NCBI RefSeq assembly: GCF_024298825.1 | Contig: NZ_CP101153.1 | Span: 992,001-1,056,000, forward strand | Direction: 5' to 3' | Length of the DNA: 64,000 nt | Origin: Haloglomus salinum | GTDB lineage: Archaea; Halobacteriota; Halobacteria; Halobacteriales; Haloarculaceae | Part shown: positions 41,991 to 51,905 of the stretch, piece after piece | How the letters are laid out: every line of letters begins with the position of its first letter | Position numbering within the stretch: the stretch's first letter is position 1 | Made by a program: the position numbers and the translations under genes | The notes under the pieces: model-generated | The model's input: only the letters and a program-made list of their open reading frames with translations | Told to the model about the DNA's origin: nothing | Databases searched by the model: none

Positions 41991-42101
41991 CGTCTCACGG
42001 GAACAGTCCCACCATGATAAACCGTGTGCCCCGGAACCCGGGCCGATTGATGGACCGGGCACGAACCGCTCGCGGGCGTGGAACGGCGTACCGCCGACGG
42101 G

Positions 42102-44012
42102 TTACTCCCCGGGGTGGCAGAACTCCATCGCTTCGCGGACATCGTCCCGGCTCCCGATGAGCGTGATGCGGTCGCCCATCTCCAGCGTGAAGTCCGCGTC
42201 CGGAACACGGGTGTCGCCGTTCCGGGCGACCAGCGCGATGAGGACGCCGCCCGGGAGTTCGGGGCCGACCTCGTGGACGGGTCGTCCGACCATCTCCTCG
42301 GAGGTGACCTCGATCTCCTGGACATCGCCCGAGCGCCCGATTTCACCCATCCAGTTGGCGAGCGCCGGACGCTCGATGGCGTTGTCCATGGCCTGCGCCG
42401 TGGCGACCGCCGAGGAGATGGTCCGGACGCCCAGATCCTCGAACGCCTCGACGTTGTTCGGGTTGTTGGCCCGGGCCATCACCGTCTCGATGTCGAACTT
42501 GCTTTTCGCGAGCTGTGCCGTGAGGAGATTGGCGTCGTCGTCACCGGTGGCGGCGACGAGGATACGGCAGTTGTCCGCACCGGCCGAGCGGAGGACATCC
42601 GTGTCCGTTCCGTCGCCGATGTGGACCGTGTGGCCCTCGTTTCGGGCCGTCTCGACCGCGTCCTCGTCGACCTCCACGATGACGACGTTCTCCCCTCTGT
42701 CTTCGAGGCGGTCGGCCAGAGTGCGTCCCACCTGGCCGCCGCCGACTACGATTACACGCATGGGTATCACGTCGAGGAACTCCGCGATGTACCGGGCGAG
42801 GCCGCCCTCGAACACGACCGTCGCCAGGATGACCAGGAACACCGTCCCGACCAGCAGCGTCGCACCGGCGTCGAGCTGGGCCGCCCGCGCAACCTCGCCT
42901 GCCGCCGCCAGCTCGTCGGCTTTCCCCTGCAGTTCGACCGCGAACAGCGTCGCCACGGACGCGGGGATGATACCGCGCGGGCCGACGAACGACATGAAGG
43001 CACGCTCCTCGAAGGTGAAGCGGTCGCCCACCGTCGTGAGGAACACGAGCGCCGGGCGGATGACCAGGGCAACCGCCACGACGACGAACACGCCACCCAG
43101 TCCCAGCCGGAGCAGGTCCTCGAACCGCAACAGCGCCGCCAGCGCGATGAACACGAACGAGAGCACCAGCAGCGTGATGTCGCCCTTGAACTCGGAGATA
43201 TCCTCCTCGTAGGGGATGTCGAGGTTCCCGAGGACGATACCGGCGACGGCGACGGCGGCGACGCCGGCCTCGGCGAAGACGAAGTCGGCGGCCGCGAACG
43301 CGACCAGCGCCCCGGCCAGCACCAGCAATCGGGCGTTCTGCGGGGCATTCCCCGGCGAGAGGTCGACGTACCGGAGCGCGTAGTACAGCACCCCGGCGAC
43401 GATGGTCCCGATGACCATGCCGGTGCCCAGCCGCTCGACGAACAACTGCAGGAACTCCGCGGGCGTCGACCCACCCGTGACGATGACCTCGAAGACGACG
43501 ACCGCGAGGATGGCCGCCGTCACGTCGTTGACGATGCCCTCCGTCTCGAGGGCGGCCTCCACCCGGTCGCGCACGGGGACGACCTCCATGATGGGCGTGA
43601 TGACCGTCGGCCCGGTCGCGACGAGGAGGGACCCGATGAGGAAGGCGAACTCCCACGAGGTCTCGGAGAACGCGAGTTTGACCGCGCCGGCGGTCCCGAA
43701 CAGCGCGATGGCTGCGCCGATGGTGACCAGCCGGGTCGTCGCGGCGGGCGTCTCACGGAACTTCTCCAGCCGGAGATGGAAGGCCCCCTCGAAGACGATG
43801 ATGGCGACGCTCAGTCCGACGATGGACGGGAGCGCCCCGGCGAACGTCGACCGCGTGACCAGGCCCAGCCCCTCGGGGCCGAGTGCGATGCCCGCGGCGA
43901 TGAGGAAGATGATGCTGGGTACCTCGAAGCGGTCCGACAGCACCTGCGCGACCACACCGATGCCGATGATGGACGCGACGAGATAGAGCCCAGTACTCGC
44001 TCCGGCTGCCAT
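42102..44012 (-). CDS. Cation:proton antiporter with C-terminal TrkA_N and TrkA_C domains
   Basis: A 636-residue protein. About 12 membrane helices span residues 1-410 with GLSVAIIVFEGAFHLRLEKF, SLLVATGPTVITPIMEVVPV, EGIVNDVTAAILAVVVFEV (the N-D pair of the ion site) and SFVGPRGIIPAS, all as in NhaP/CPA1-type antiporters. Then a TrkA_N NAD-binding domain (VIVVGGGQVGRTLADRLEDR) and a TrkA_C domain (RNGDTRVPDADFTLEMGDRI). It exchanges Na+ or K+ for H+ under nucleotide control. Monocistronic. Confidence 0.94.
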   Translation of the reverse strand: MAAGASTGLYLVASIIGIGVVAQVLSDRFEVPSIIFLIAAGIALGPEGLGLVTRSTFAGALPSIVGLSVAIIVFEGAFHLRLEKFRETPAATTRLVTIGAAIALFGTAGAVKLAFSETSWEFAFLIGSLLVATGPTVITPIMEVVPVRDRVEAALETEGIVNDVTAAILAVVVFEVIVTGGSTPAEFLQLFVERLGTGMVIGTIVAGVLYYALRYVDLSPGNAPQNARLLVLAGALVAFAAADFVFAEAGVAAVAVAGIVLGNLDIPYEEDISEFKGDITLLVLSFVFIALAALLRFEDLLRLGLGGVFVVVAVALVIRPALVFLTTVGDRFTFEERAFMSFVGPRGIIPASVATLFAVELQGKADELAAAGEVARAAQLDAGATLLVGTVFLVILATVVFEGGLARYIAEFLDVIPMRVIVVGGGQVGRTLADRLEDRGENVVIVEVDEDAVETARNEGHTVHIGDGTDTDVLRSAGADNCRILVAATGDDDANLLTAQLAKSKFDIETVMARANNPNNVEAFEDLGVRTISSAVATAQAMDNAIERPALANWMGEIGRSGDVQEIEVTSEEMVGRPVHEVGPELPGGVLIALVARNGDTRVPDADFTLEMGDRITLIGSRDDVREAMEFCHPGE

Positions 44013-44071
44013 ACGGTCGGGTCGTCTCGCGTCGGTCGCTTAAGTCTCCTGTCTCGCGGCGATGCCCGGCA

Positions 44072-44995
44072 TCACTTGCCCGCCTCGTCGGCCGCCGTCC
44101 GCCGGTCGAGATACCCCAGCACCCCGCGCACGTTCATCGCCGTCTCGGCCTCCGCCTTCCGCTCGCCCCACACCGCGTCCATCTCGGTCCGCTCGACGAA
44201 GTGCTCGATGACGGCCTCGTCGTCCGTGAGTTCGACGCGTGCCTCCGCGATGGCCTCGACCCAGTCGGTCAGCACGTCGGCGTACTCCGTGAGCAGGCCA
44301 TCAGCGGGCGCGGGGCCGAAGTGAGCGTAACACAGCGTCTCCGGGTCGAGTCGCTGGATGAGACGTACGTCCTCGATGCACTGCTCGAAGTCGAAGTTCG
44401 CCGGCGGCGAGGTCGGCTCGATGGCGTCGAGCTGTGGCACGTAGATACCCGCGGCGTCCGCGACGAACACGGCGTCAGCTTCGGCGTCGTGGAAGACGTG
44501 CTGGTGCGGGGCGTGGCCGGGCGCCTCGTACACGTCGAGTTCCCGGTCGCCGAGGTCGACGGTGTCACCGTCGACGAGCGGCGCCACGCGGCTGTCCGGG
44601 ACGGGCTCGGGCTCGGTGTAGAACTCGATCTGCTCGCCGACCGCCGCCTTCGTCCCCTTCCACAGCCGCTCCGGGTCGATGAGGTGGCGCGCACCCCGCC
44701 CGTGGATGAGAACCTCCGCGTTCGGGCAGGCCTCAGCCAGGAAGCCTGCCCCGCCCGCGTGGTCGAGGTGGACGTGGGTCGGGACGAGCAGTTCGAGGTC
44801 CTCGCGGTCGATGCCGACCTCGTCGAGGGCATCGAGGAGGAGGTCGTGGTTCGTGCCGATGCCCGTGTCCAGCATCGTCGGGCGCTCGGTGTCGAAGATG
44901 TAGACGGCTCCGTACTTCTCGGTGCCGTACATCCCGGTGTCGACGTAGTAGCAGTCCGGGACGGATTCGACGGGTTCGACGTCGCCGATTGTCAT
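44072..44995 (-). CDS. MBL-fold metallo-hydrolase, copy 2
   Basis: A 307-residue MBL protein with metal motif THVHLDHAGG (H74, H76, D78, H79), then LAEACPNAEVLIHGRG, EAPGHAPHQHVF and CYAHFGPAP. It is paralogous to the protein at 22017-22946 (same motif order: HVHLDHAGGAG, ACPNA/TCPNA, HFGP). Probably hydrolyses a thioester or ester; exact substrate unknown. The ATG at 44995 gives the short N-terminus. Confidence 0.9.
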   Translation of the reverse strand: MTIGDVEPVESVPDCYYVDTGMYGTEKYGAVYIFDTERPTMLDTGIGTNHDLLLDALDEVGIDREDLELLVPTHVHLDHAGGAGFLAEACPNAEVLIHGRGARHLIDPERLWKGTKAAVGEQIEFYTEPEPVPDSRVAPLVDGDTVDLGDRELDVYEAPGHAPHQHVFHDAEADAVFVADAAGIYVPQLDAIEPTSPPANFDFEQCIEDVRLIQRLDPETLCYAHFGPAPADGLLTEYADVLTDWVEAIAEARVELTDDEAVIEHFVERTEMDAVWGERKAEAETAMNVRGVLGYLDRRTAADEAGK

Positions 44996-45066
44996 TGGCT
45001 CTGATGCGGGTGCGAGCGTCTTAGTTCGGTTGGGTGTGATTCGTTCTCGATGGTGGAATCGTCTCC

Positions 45067-45550
45067 CGAAGCCCTCGGCCGCTGTTGGTCAGTCGGAGAG
45101 TGTGGGCCTCACGCCTCCCCAACCGCCTGCGATGCTCACTCGCTGCGCTCGTTGCGCTTCTCGTCCCTCGCACGTGTAGCGGCGGCTGGCCTGCGGCACA
45201 GCCGCCAACGCGCACCGGCTGGACTGACGAGCTCGCACGCACCAGTCGAGCGGCTAGTCGGCAGGTCGGTTCCGAGAACAGGTAGCGCGCTCGCGCCACC
45301 GAGAGCGGTGCCCGAGGCCCGTGCGGCCGAGGGGCCGCGGTCACCCGGCGCGAGCGCGGGGAGGTGTGGGGACGCTAGCGCTCCGCTGGAACCACCACGC
45401 GCGTCGCTCGAGCCGAAACAATCCCCTGGCGGAATCGAAGGTGAGGCGAACAGCGGGGGAGCGAAGCTCCCCCGAGCGAACGGCGGCTTCGCCGCTGTGA
45501 GCGTCGGCAGAGCTTGCTCTACCGGAAGTCGAGAGCGCGAGGGCTTCGGA
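45067..45550. repeat. Non-coding inverted-repeat element, copy B (~485 bp)
   Basis: The left end CGAAGCCCTCGG (45067-45078) is complementary to the right end GAGCGCGAGGGCTTCG (about 45533-45548). Internal blocks CCTGGCGGAATCGAAGGTGA (45425-45444) and GGGGAGGTGTGGGG (about 45358) match element A. Local hairpins include GGGGGAGCGAAGCTCCCCC. No gene is visible in 44996-45630 on either strand. Position: between the MBL gene and the thrS 3' end. Confidence 0.7.
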
Positions 45551-45630
45551 GCCCACTCACCTCTAATTCGCCAGATTACTCGACTATCAAGGAAACAACA
45601 AGTGAAACAAGATATTACGTGCGTTACTTC

Positions 45631-47556
45631 CTACTCTTCCAGGAAATCAGGCTCCGTCCGCTTCTCCGCCCGCTCGCTCTCCAGGTGCGACAGGAAGTCG
45701 TCCAGCTCGATGTCCTGCTCCTCGCGCTCCTTGCGGTCGCGCACGGAGATGTTGCCGGCCTCCTCCTCGTTGTCGCCGACGATAATCATGTACGGGAGCC
45801 GGTCCTCGTGAGCGCCCCGGATTTTGCGGCCGATGGTCTGGTCGCGGTCCTCGACCTCCACCCGGAAGCCGGCATCGTCGAGTTCGTTCTTGACGCGGTG
45901 GGCGTAGCCGAGGTTGTCGTCCGAGATGGGGAGGATGCGGACCTGCTCGGGCGCGAGCCAGAGCGGGAACTTCCCGTCGAAGTGCTCGATGAGGACCATG
46001 AAGAAGCGCTCGTAGGAGCCGTACAGCGCCCGGTGAATCATCACCGGGCGGTGCTCCTCGTTGTCCTCGCCGATGTAGCTCAGGTCGAACCGCTCGGGCA
46101 TGTTGAAGTCGAGCTGGACCGTCGGGCCGTCCCACTCCCGGCCGAGGGCGTCCTCGAAGCCGAAGTCGATCTTCGGGCCGTAGAAGGCGCCGTCGCCGGG
46201 CTCGACGTGGTAGTCGAGGCTGGAGTTCTCCAGCACGTCACGGAGCTGTGACTCGGCGCGCTCCCATATCTCGTCGGAACCGACCGACTTCTCGGGCCGC
46301 GTCGCCAGCGCCACCGTGTAGTCGAGGTCGAACGTCTCCAGCACCTCGTTGATGGCGGTCATGATGTTGTCGACCTCCTGCTCGATGTCGTTCGGCCGAC
46401 AGAACAGGTGGCCGTCGTCGATGGTGAACGCCCAGACACGGGAGAGCCCCGACAGCTCCCCGCGTTGCTCCTTCCGGTACACCTTCCCGTCCTCGGCGTA
46501 GCGGACCGGGAGGTCTCGATAGGACCACGAACCCTCCTCGAAGATGGTGGCGTGGCCGGGACAGTTCATCGGCTTCAGCCCGTACTCCTCGTCGTTCACG
46601 TCGAGGAGGAACATGTCGTCCCGGTAGTTGTCGTAGTGGCCAGACTTCTTCCACAGCTCCGTGCGGAAGAGGTGGGGCGTCTCGACGTACTCGTAGCCGT
46701 AGCGCTCGTTCAGGTCGCGGACGTAGCCCGACAGCTCGTCGAGCACCGTCTTCCCGGCGGGGTGGTACAGCGGCAGGCCGGGACCCGTCGTGTCCGGGAT
46801 GGAGAACAGGTCGAGTTCGCTCCCGAGGCGGCGGTGGTCGCGCTTCTTCGCCTCCTCGCGCCGTTCGAGGAACTGCTCGAGGTCCTTCTCGGAGGGGAAC
46901 GCCGTCCCGTGGACGCGCGTCAGCGTGTCGTTCTCCTCGTCACCGCGCCAGTACGCCGCGGAGATGTCGAGCAACTCGAACGCGCCGACCTCACCCGTGC
47001 TATCGACGTGAGGCCCCTGGCAGAGGTCCTGCCAGTCGTCCTGCACGTAGAAGGAGACCGCCTCCGCGTCGGCGGCTTCGGTCTCCAGAATCTCCTGCTT
47101 GTACTCGTTGTCCTCGTAGACCTCGAACGCCTCCTCGCGGGAGCGCTCGACGCGCTCGATGTCGTAGTCGGCCTCGACGATGTCGGCCATCTCGTCCTCG
47201 ATGGCCGCGAGGTCGTCCTCGTCGAGGTCGACGTTCGTGACGTCGTAGTAGAACCCCTGGTCCGTCGGCGGGCCGATGGTGAGCTTGGCCTCGGGGTGCA
47301 GGCGTTGGAGTGCCTGCGCGAAGACGTGGGCGGCAGAGTGGCGGAGGACCTGCAGGTACTCGTCGGAGTCCTCCGTGACGATTTCGAGCTTGCAGTCCTC
47401 GTACAGCGGCGTGTGCCGGTCGACCAGCTCGCCGTCGACGACGCCGGCGACTGTGGCCGCCCCGAGTCCCGGTCCGATCTCGTAGGCGACCTCCTCGACC
47501 GTGACCCCGTCGTCCAGGTCCAGGACGGACCCGTCGGGGAGCGTGACGGCTACCAT
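45631..47556 (-). CDS. thrS: Threonyl-tRNA synthetase (bacterial-type, full length)
   Basis: A 641-residue class II synthetase. TGS domain, residues about 1-62. SAD editing domain with the HxxxH motif RHSAAHVF and CxxxH in DLCQGPHVD. Catalytic core with motif 2 [15 protein letters not shown], zinc ligands in MNCPGH and DDGHLFC, and motif 3 [14 protein letters not shown]-terminal anticodon domain ([20 protein letters not shown]). The TGS-SAD architecture is bacterial rather than archaeal; a degenerate archaeal-type protein is encoded at 49379. It charges and proofreads tRNAThr. Complete. Confidence 0.97.
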   Translation of the reverse strand: MVAVTLPDGSVLDLDDGVTVEEVAYEIGPGLGAATVAGVVDGELVDRHTPLYEDCKLEIVTEDSDEYLQVLRHSAAHVFAQALQRLHPEAKLTIGPPTDQGFYYDVTNVDLDEDDLAAIEDEMADIVEADYDIERVERSREEAFEVYEDNEYKQEILETEAADAEAVSFYVQDDWQDLCQGPHVDSTGEVGAFELLDISAAYWRGDEENDTLTRVHGTAFPSEKDLEQFLERREEAKKRDHRRLGSELDLFSIPDTTGPGLPLYHPAGKTVLDELSGYVRDLNERYGYEYVETPHLFRTELWKKSGHYDNYRDDMFLLDVNDEEYGLKPMNCPGHATIFEEGSWSYRDLPVRYAEDGKVYRKEQRGELSGLSRVWAFTIDDGHLFCRPNDIEQEVDNIMTAINEVLETFDLDYTVALATRPEKSVGSDEIWERAESQLRDVLENSSLDYHVEPGDGAFYGPKIDFGFEDALGREWDGPTVQLDFNMPERFDLSYIGEDNEEHRPVMIHRALYGSYERFFMVLIEHFDGKFPLWLAPEQVRILPISDDNLGYAHRVKNELDDAGFRVEVEDRDQTIGRKIRGAHEDRLPYMIIVGDNEEEAGNISVRDRKEREEQDIELDDFLSHLESERAEKRTEPDFLEE

Positions 47557-47651
47557 ACCACGAGGGAGTCGGGAGCGCCGGATAAAGCTTTAGAGACGGC
47601 GGGAGGGGTTGGCACACACCCGCAAGCCGGGCATCGCTCGGCCGGGTGCGC

Positions 47652-48689
47652 TCAGAACAACGTCGACTCGCCACCCTCGGCCATCCGTGCCTCCGCGAAG
47701 CGGTCGGCCGCCGCCAGCGGCGTGATGCCCTCGGCCCGCGCCGTCTCGAAGATGGACTCCAGCCGGTCGCGGACGGCCGCCACCCGCTCCAGCGCCTCGG
47801 CGGTATCGCCGCCCTCCATCTCGGTGACGCCCGCGACCAGGCCGCCGGCGTTCACCACGTAATCGGGCGCGTACAGGATGCCGCGCTCGGCCAGCGCGTC
47901 GGCGTGCCGGCGCGCGGCGAGCTGGTTGTTGGCCGACCCGCAGACGATATCGCACTCCAGCCGGGAGATGGTCTCGTCGTTCAGCACACCGCCCAGCGCG
48001 CAGGGTGCGAAGGCGTCGCAGGGTTCGTCGTAGATGGCCTCGGGCGCGACCGACTCGACATCGAACTCCTCCTCGACCGCGGCGACCGCTTCCTCGTCCA
48101 CGTCGGCGACGACCACGTTCGCCCACTCGTCCACGAGCCGCTCCACGAGCGCCCGCCCGACCTTGCCGACGCCCTGCACCGCGATGCGCCGCCCGTCCAG
48201 CGAGTCGTCCCCGCCCCGCTCGGCGAAGCAGGCTCGGAGGCCGTGGACGACCCCCGCCGCGGTCACGTCCGTCCCCTCGCCGCCGCCCGCGCCGCCGACG
48301 TTGCCAGTCGTCTCCTGGATGACACGAAGGTCCGCCACGTCGATGTTCACGTCCTCGCCCGTGACGAAGCGGCCGTCGTAGCTGTCGACCACGCGACCGT
48401 ACGCCCGGAGGAGGTCGTCGGTCTTCTCGTCGGGGTCGCCGACGATGACGGCCTTCCCACCGCCCAGCGGCAACTCGGCGGCGGCGGTCTTGTAGGCCAT
48501 CGCCTCCGAGAGCCGAAGTGCGTCCTCGAGCGCGTCGGCCTCGTCGTCGTAGTCGAGCATCCGGGTGCCGCCGACCGCCGGGCCGCGCCGGGAGTCGTAG
48601 ACGGCGACGATACAGCGCAGGCCCGTCGACTCGTCGCGGTAGAAGGCGACGTGTTCGTGGCCGGCCTCGTCCATCTCGCGGAGGGTCAT
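47652..48689 (-). CDS. Glu/Leu/Phe/Val dehydrogenase (leucine-dehydrogenase-like)
   Basis: A 345-residue NAD(P)-dependent amino acid dehydrogenase. Substrate domain: RRGPAVGGTRML, SEAMAYKTAAAELPLGGGKA (catalytic Lys). Rossmann domain: RIAVQGVGKVGRALVERL. C-terminal CGSANNQLA. The GPAxGGTR pattern and ~345 residue size fit leucine/phenylalanine dehydrogenases better than hexameric glutamate dehydrogenases. It catalyses reversible oxidative deamination to a 2-oxo acid. The ATG at 48689 starts the conserved N-terminus MTLREMDEAGHEHVAFYRDE. Confidence 0.93.
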   Translation of the reverse strand: MTLREMDEAGHEHVAFYRDESTGLRCIVAVYDSRRGPAVGGTRMLDYDDEADALEDALRLSEAMAYKTAAAELPLGGGKAVIVGDPDEKTDDLLRAYGRVVDSYDGRFVTGEDVNIDVADLRVIQETTGNVGGAGGGEGTDVTAAGVVHGLRACFAERGGDDSLDGRRIAVQGVGKVGRALVERLVDEWANVVVADVDEEAVAAVEEEFDVESVAPEAIYDEPCDAFAPCALGGVLNDETISRLECDIVCGSANNQLAARRHADALAERGILYAPDYVVNAGGLVAGVTEMEGGDTAEALERVAAVRDRLESIFETARAEGITPLAAADRFAEARMAEGGESTLF

Positions 48690-48762
48690 GTGCGGAGCCG
48701 ACACACGGAGAGGGCTTAACGACGGGGGCGACACCCGGGCCAGCGGTCCCACGAGCGGCCGA

Positions 48763-49293
48763 CTACAGGTCGATGGTCGCCACCAGTTCGTGCGTCCCGC
48801 CGTCGGCCGCCGGCCGCGTGACCGAGACGTTGTCGACCGTGAACGTCCAGGCGAACTCCCGCTCCAGCAGGTGCCCGACCACCTCGCCCGCGAGGTCGTG
48901 GTCGAGCGAGAGGGCCAGGCCGACGTGCGGGAACCACCCGTCGGGTTCGTAGTACTCGGTCGGGGCGTCCCCCAGCGGTGCGAGGGCGTCGACCGTATCC
49001 TCGTGCAGGTGCAGCAACGCCGGCGACTTCGCGACGGGGATGTAGACGTGGTACCCGGGGAACGTGCCCAGGCCGGACGTCCGGACGGTGAACGGGTCGT
49101 GCTCGGCGGCGACACGCTCGGCGGCGGCCACGACCGCGTCCACGTCCGCGGACGCCTCGAGGCCGTACAGCGTGACGTGCGGGTACGGGTTGACGTAGCG
49201 GTCGATGCCGAACCGGTCAACCAGGTCGTCCCACACGGCCTCGACGCGTTCGAAGTACGGCTCCGGGAGGGTCGGCCCGACGATGATGGCCAT
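48763..49293 (-). CDS. 2'-5' RNA ligase / LigT-like protein (2H phosphoesterase superfamily)
   Basis: A 176-residue protein with two HxTx-like motifs: PHVTLYGL near residue 40 and PHVGLALS near residue 130. The second is degenerate (Gly in place of Thr/Ser). The repeated alpha/beta halves (MAIIVGPTLPEPYFERVEAV, TEYYEPDGWFPHVGLALSLD) fit the 2H superfamily of RNA ligases and cyclic phosphodiesterases. It acts on RNA ends or small cyclic phosphates. The ATG at 49293 gives the canonical short N-terminus. It diverges from the ThrRS-like gene across 85 bp. Confidence 0.85.
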   Translation of the reverse strand: MAIIVGPTLPEPYFERVEAVWDDLVDRFGIDRYVNPYPHVTLYGLEASADVDAVVAAAERVAAEHDPFTVRTSGLGTFPGYHVYIPVAKSPALLHLHEDTVDALAPLGDAPTEYYEPDGWFPHVGLALSLDHDLAGEVVGHLLEREFAWTFTVDNVSVTRPAADGGTHELVATIDL

Positions 49294-49378
49294 GGCCGAC
49301 CGGCACGGCGCGGGCGCAAAAACCTCGCCCTCCGAGGCCACCCACAATCGCTTTGCCGCGACCGGCCGACCGCTCCCC

Positions 49379-51178
49379 ATGCGCGTCCTGGACGTCCACG
49401 CCGACCACTGCTCGTTCGAGACGGTCGCCGCGCCGCCCGCCGAGGACGCCCCCGACCCCGAGGAGCCGACCCCCGACCCGACCGACGCACCCCCGGCCCC
49501 GCGCGAGGGTGGGTTCGACGACTGTCTCGTCGCCTTCGTCGCCATAGAGGGCGACGACGCACACGACCCCGGCGCGGTCGCGGCCGAGGCTGCCGACCAC
49601 CTCCTCGACCGGGCCGACGACCTCCGGCTCTCGCGGGTGCTCGTCTACCCATGCCCGGCGCTCGGCGAGCGACCGAGCGACCACGAGACGAGCGTCGCGT
49701 GCTGTCGGGCGCTCGCGCGAGCGCTCGACGACCGCGGGGCCGACGACGGGGACGGCCTCGACGTGCTCCGGGCGCCCGTCGGCTGGCACCACGCACTCGC
49801 GCTTTCGACCGCCGGTCACCCGTTCGCCGAATCGGTGACCCGGTTCACGGGCGCGGTCGAGGTGCAGGCGGTCGAGTCCGAGTGGACCGTCGTCGCCGAC
49901 GGTGAGCGTCGCGACATCGAGACTTCGCGCCGGGACCTCGACACCGACACGCGCGCGGCGTTCGACCTCGCGATTGACGGGCCCACGGTCGACCACCTCG
50001 TCGCGCGTGGCGACGGGGACGGGCAACCGCCCCTGGCCGAACCCGACGGCCTCGGTGGCCGCCGCCTGCTTCCCGCCGGCCGCCTCGTCCGGGACCTGCT
50101 AGACGACCGGGTCCACGAGCGGCTGCTGGGAGCGGGCGTCGCGCCCGTCGAGACCGCCGTCACGTACGACCCGTCGGACCCCGAAGTGGCCCGGCTGCTG
50201 GGCGCGCTGGGAACCGTCGGCGCGTACCCGGAGCGTGGCGCGCGGCTCCGCCCCTCGGCACGACTCGGTGCCCTCGCGTTCCTCCGGGACGTGGACCTCG
50301 AATCCGGGGACTGCCCGCTCCGCCTGGGCGAAACCGGCCCCGAGGAGCGCGATGGGAGCGCGACGACCGTCCCGACCGCGCACGCGGTGACGGCCGACCG
50401 CGACGCGGCGTGGGACGCCCTCGTCGAGTTCGCCACGCTCGCCACGGCGCTGAGCCGTGACTGCGGGCTCGGCGCCGCCCCGGTCTGTTACGCCGGCGGC
50501 GCGGTCCCACCGGACCGACTCGACGACCTCGCTGCGGCGCTCGACCGCCCGCTGCTGGTCCACCGGGACGCCGCCGCGGACGACGACTCGGCACGGGTCC
50601 GCCTCGAGTTCCACGACGCACGGCGCGACCCCGGCGACGCACCCCACGTTCGACTGGACCCGGGGCTCGCGGAGCGAGCGGACATCGCGTTCGCCGGGGG
50701 TGGGAACGAGGCCGATGGCGGAGACGAGGCCCCCGACCACCCGGTCATCGTCGACTGCGCGCCGCTCGGGAGCCTCGACGGGACCCGCCGCGCGTGCTGG
50801 GACGACCCCCCGGCCTGGCTCGTCCCGACGCAGGTCCGGTTCGTGACGGTCGACGGCGACGACCGTGACCGGGCGACGGCGCTCGCGGACGAGGTGTCGG
50901 CCGCCGGCCTCCGGGCCGACGTCGACGACCGCCCGCTCCCGGTCGGCGAGCGACTCGACCGGGCCGAGCGCGACCGCGTCCCGTTCGTCGCCGTGGTCGG
51001 TGACCGCGAGGCCGACACGGAGTCCCTGAAGGTCTGGGACCGACGCGAGGGGACCGAACGGTCGCTATCGGCCGAGGGCCTCGCGGCCCTCGTCGAGGAG
51101 GTGGTCGAGGGGTTCCCCCGGCGCGAGCGGTACCTGCCGGTGCTGGTGGAAGACGGGCCGCTCTGGGGCAAGGAGTGA
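49379..51178 (+). CDS. Degenerate archaeal-type ThrRS: editing-like and anticodon-binding domains, catalytic centre lost
   Basis: A 599-residue protein. Residues 1-~150 match the archaeal ThrRS N-terminal (D-aminoacyl deacylase-like) editing domain: MRVLDVHADHCSFETV, DDCLVAFVAIEGDD, RVLVYPCPAL and RAPVGWHHALALSTAGHPFA. The usual GWYK Lys position reads His. Residues ~290-480 keep scraps of the class II core (VDCAPLGSLDGTRRA for the motif 3 region) but lack a usable motif 2 or 3. The last ~110 residues are an anticodon-binding fold (WLVPTQVRFVTVDGDDRDRA). With a complete bacterial-type ThrRS nearby, this likely serves as a trans-acting editing or regulatory protein. Confidence 0.8.
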   Translation: MRVLDVHADHCSFETVAAPPAEDAPDPEEPTPDPTDAPPAPREGGFDDCLVAFVAIEGDDAHDPGAVAAEAADHLLDRADDLRLSRVLVYPCPALGERPSDHETSVACCRALARALDDRGADDGDGLDVLRAPVGWHHALALSTAGHPFAESVTRFTGAVEVQAVESEWTVVADGERRDIETSRRDLDTDTRAAFDLAIDGPTVDHLVARGDGDGQPPLAEPDGLGGRRLLPAGRLVRDLLDDRVHERLLGAGVAPVETAVTYDPSDPEVARLLGALGTVGAYPERGARLRPSARLGALAFLRDVDLESGDCPLRLGETGPEERDGSATTVPTAHAVTADRDAAWDALVEFATLATALSRDCGLGAAPVCYAGGAVPPDRLDDLAAALDRPLLVHRDAAADDDSARVRLEFHDARRDPGDAPHVRLDPGLAERADIAFAGGGNEADGGDEAPDHPVIVDCAPLGSLDGTRRACWDDPPAWLVPTQVRFVTVDGDDRDRATALADEVSAAGLRADVDDRPLPVGERLDRAERDRVPFVAVVGDREADTESLKVWDRREGTERSLSAEGLAALVEEVVEGFPRRERYLPVLVEDGPLWGKE

Positions 51179-51288
51179 GCCAGGGAACAGAGCGATTCTA
51201 CTCGGCTAAAGGGCGCAGATTACGACTCAATTCCCCATTTTCAGTTTCTAGAAGAAATTATGTTAAAATTAGGTGAATACCAGTAATG

Positions 51289-51771
51289 TCACTGCGCGAC
51301 GAGCCGCTTCTCGGTCGGTTCCACCGCCGCGAGCAGGTCGTCGACGGTGACGTGGTCGTCGTCGACCTGGACGGGGGCGACCCCGACGAGTTCGTCGCCA
51401 CGGGTGGCCGCCAGCGCCACCGTCGGGAGCGAGAGCAGCCGGCAGTTCCGGTCGGTGAACGCACAGGCCGTCTCGCGGGTCTCGAACCCGACCAGTTCCG
51501 CGCCGTGGCGTGCGGCCCAGTCACGGAAGTCGGCGACCTCGTCGAGGACGAACCGCGCCGGCGGCGTCTCGGCGAGCGGCCCCTCGAGACCGACGGCGTC
51601 GCCCCAGATGTGGACGGTCGTGTCGATGGCCTCGTCGAGGTCGTCCAGCTGGGCGACGAGCTCCTCGACCCGCCCGCCGTCGCTATCGGGCGAGAGCGAG
51701 CGGACGAACAGGTGGACGGCCGTCACCGGCGGGCGATCGGTGCCGAACGCCTGGCTCGAGGAGAGGTTCAT
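51289..51771 (-). CDS. Haloarchaeal conserved hypothetical protein
   Basis: A 160-residue protein starting at the ATG at 51771. Two alpha/beta-like halves can be read: AVHLFVRSLSPDSDGGRVEE and TTVHIWGDAVGLEG, then ACAFTDRNCRLLSLPTVALA and ELVGVAPVQVDDDHVTVDDL. A Cys pair occurs near residues 110-117. I do not recognise a family, and no catalytic motif is apparent. AT-rich DNA (51190-51285) follows its stop; CCAAATGCGGTAGCTTAACC upstream near 51784 may hold the promoter. Confidence 0.6.
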   Translation of the reverse strand: MNLSSSQAFGTDRPPVTAVHLFVRSLSPDSDGGRVEELVAQLDDLDEAIDTTVHIWGDAVGLEGPLAETPPARFVLDEVADFRDWAARHGAELVGFETRETACAFTDRNCRLLSLPTVALAATRGDELVGVAPVQVDDDHVTVDDLLAAVEPTEKRLVAQ

Positions 51772-51905
51772 GTGAGAGAGTACCAAATGCGGTAGCTTAA
51801 CCGTTTCTCCCGTGTTCGACACCGACCCACACGGGGTGGTGGGAGAGCCCGCTACCCACCACCCAGCGGCGTTCGCGGGGGCTGTCCTCGACCGGGGATG
51901 GCTGC

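Noticed and set aside
45067-45550. Coding regions within elements A, B and C
   Set aside because: All frames are short or low-complexity and differ between copies, while the nucleotide palindromes are conserved; no start context or domain.
47652-49796. Extended dehydrogenase start reaching to 49796
   Set aside because: The conserved dehydrogenase sequence starts at the ATG at 48689; the extension overlaps the 2'-5' RNA ligase-like gene in another frame and is Arg/Ser-rich.
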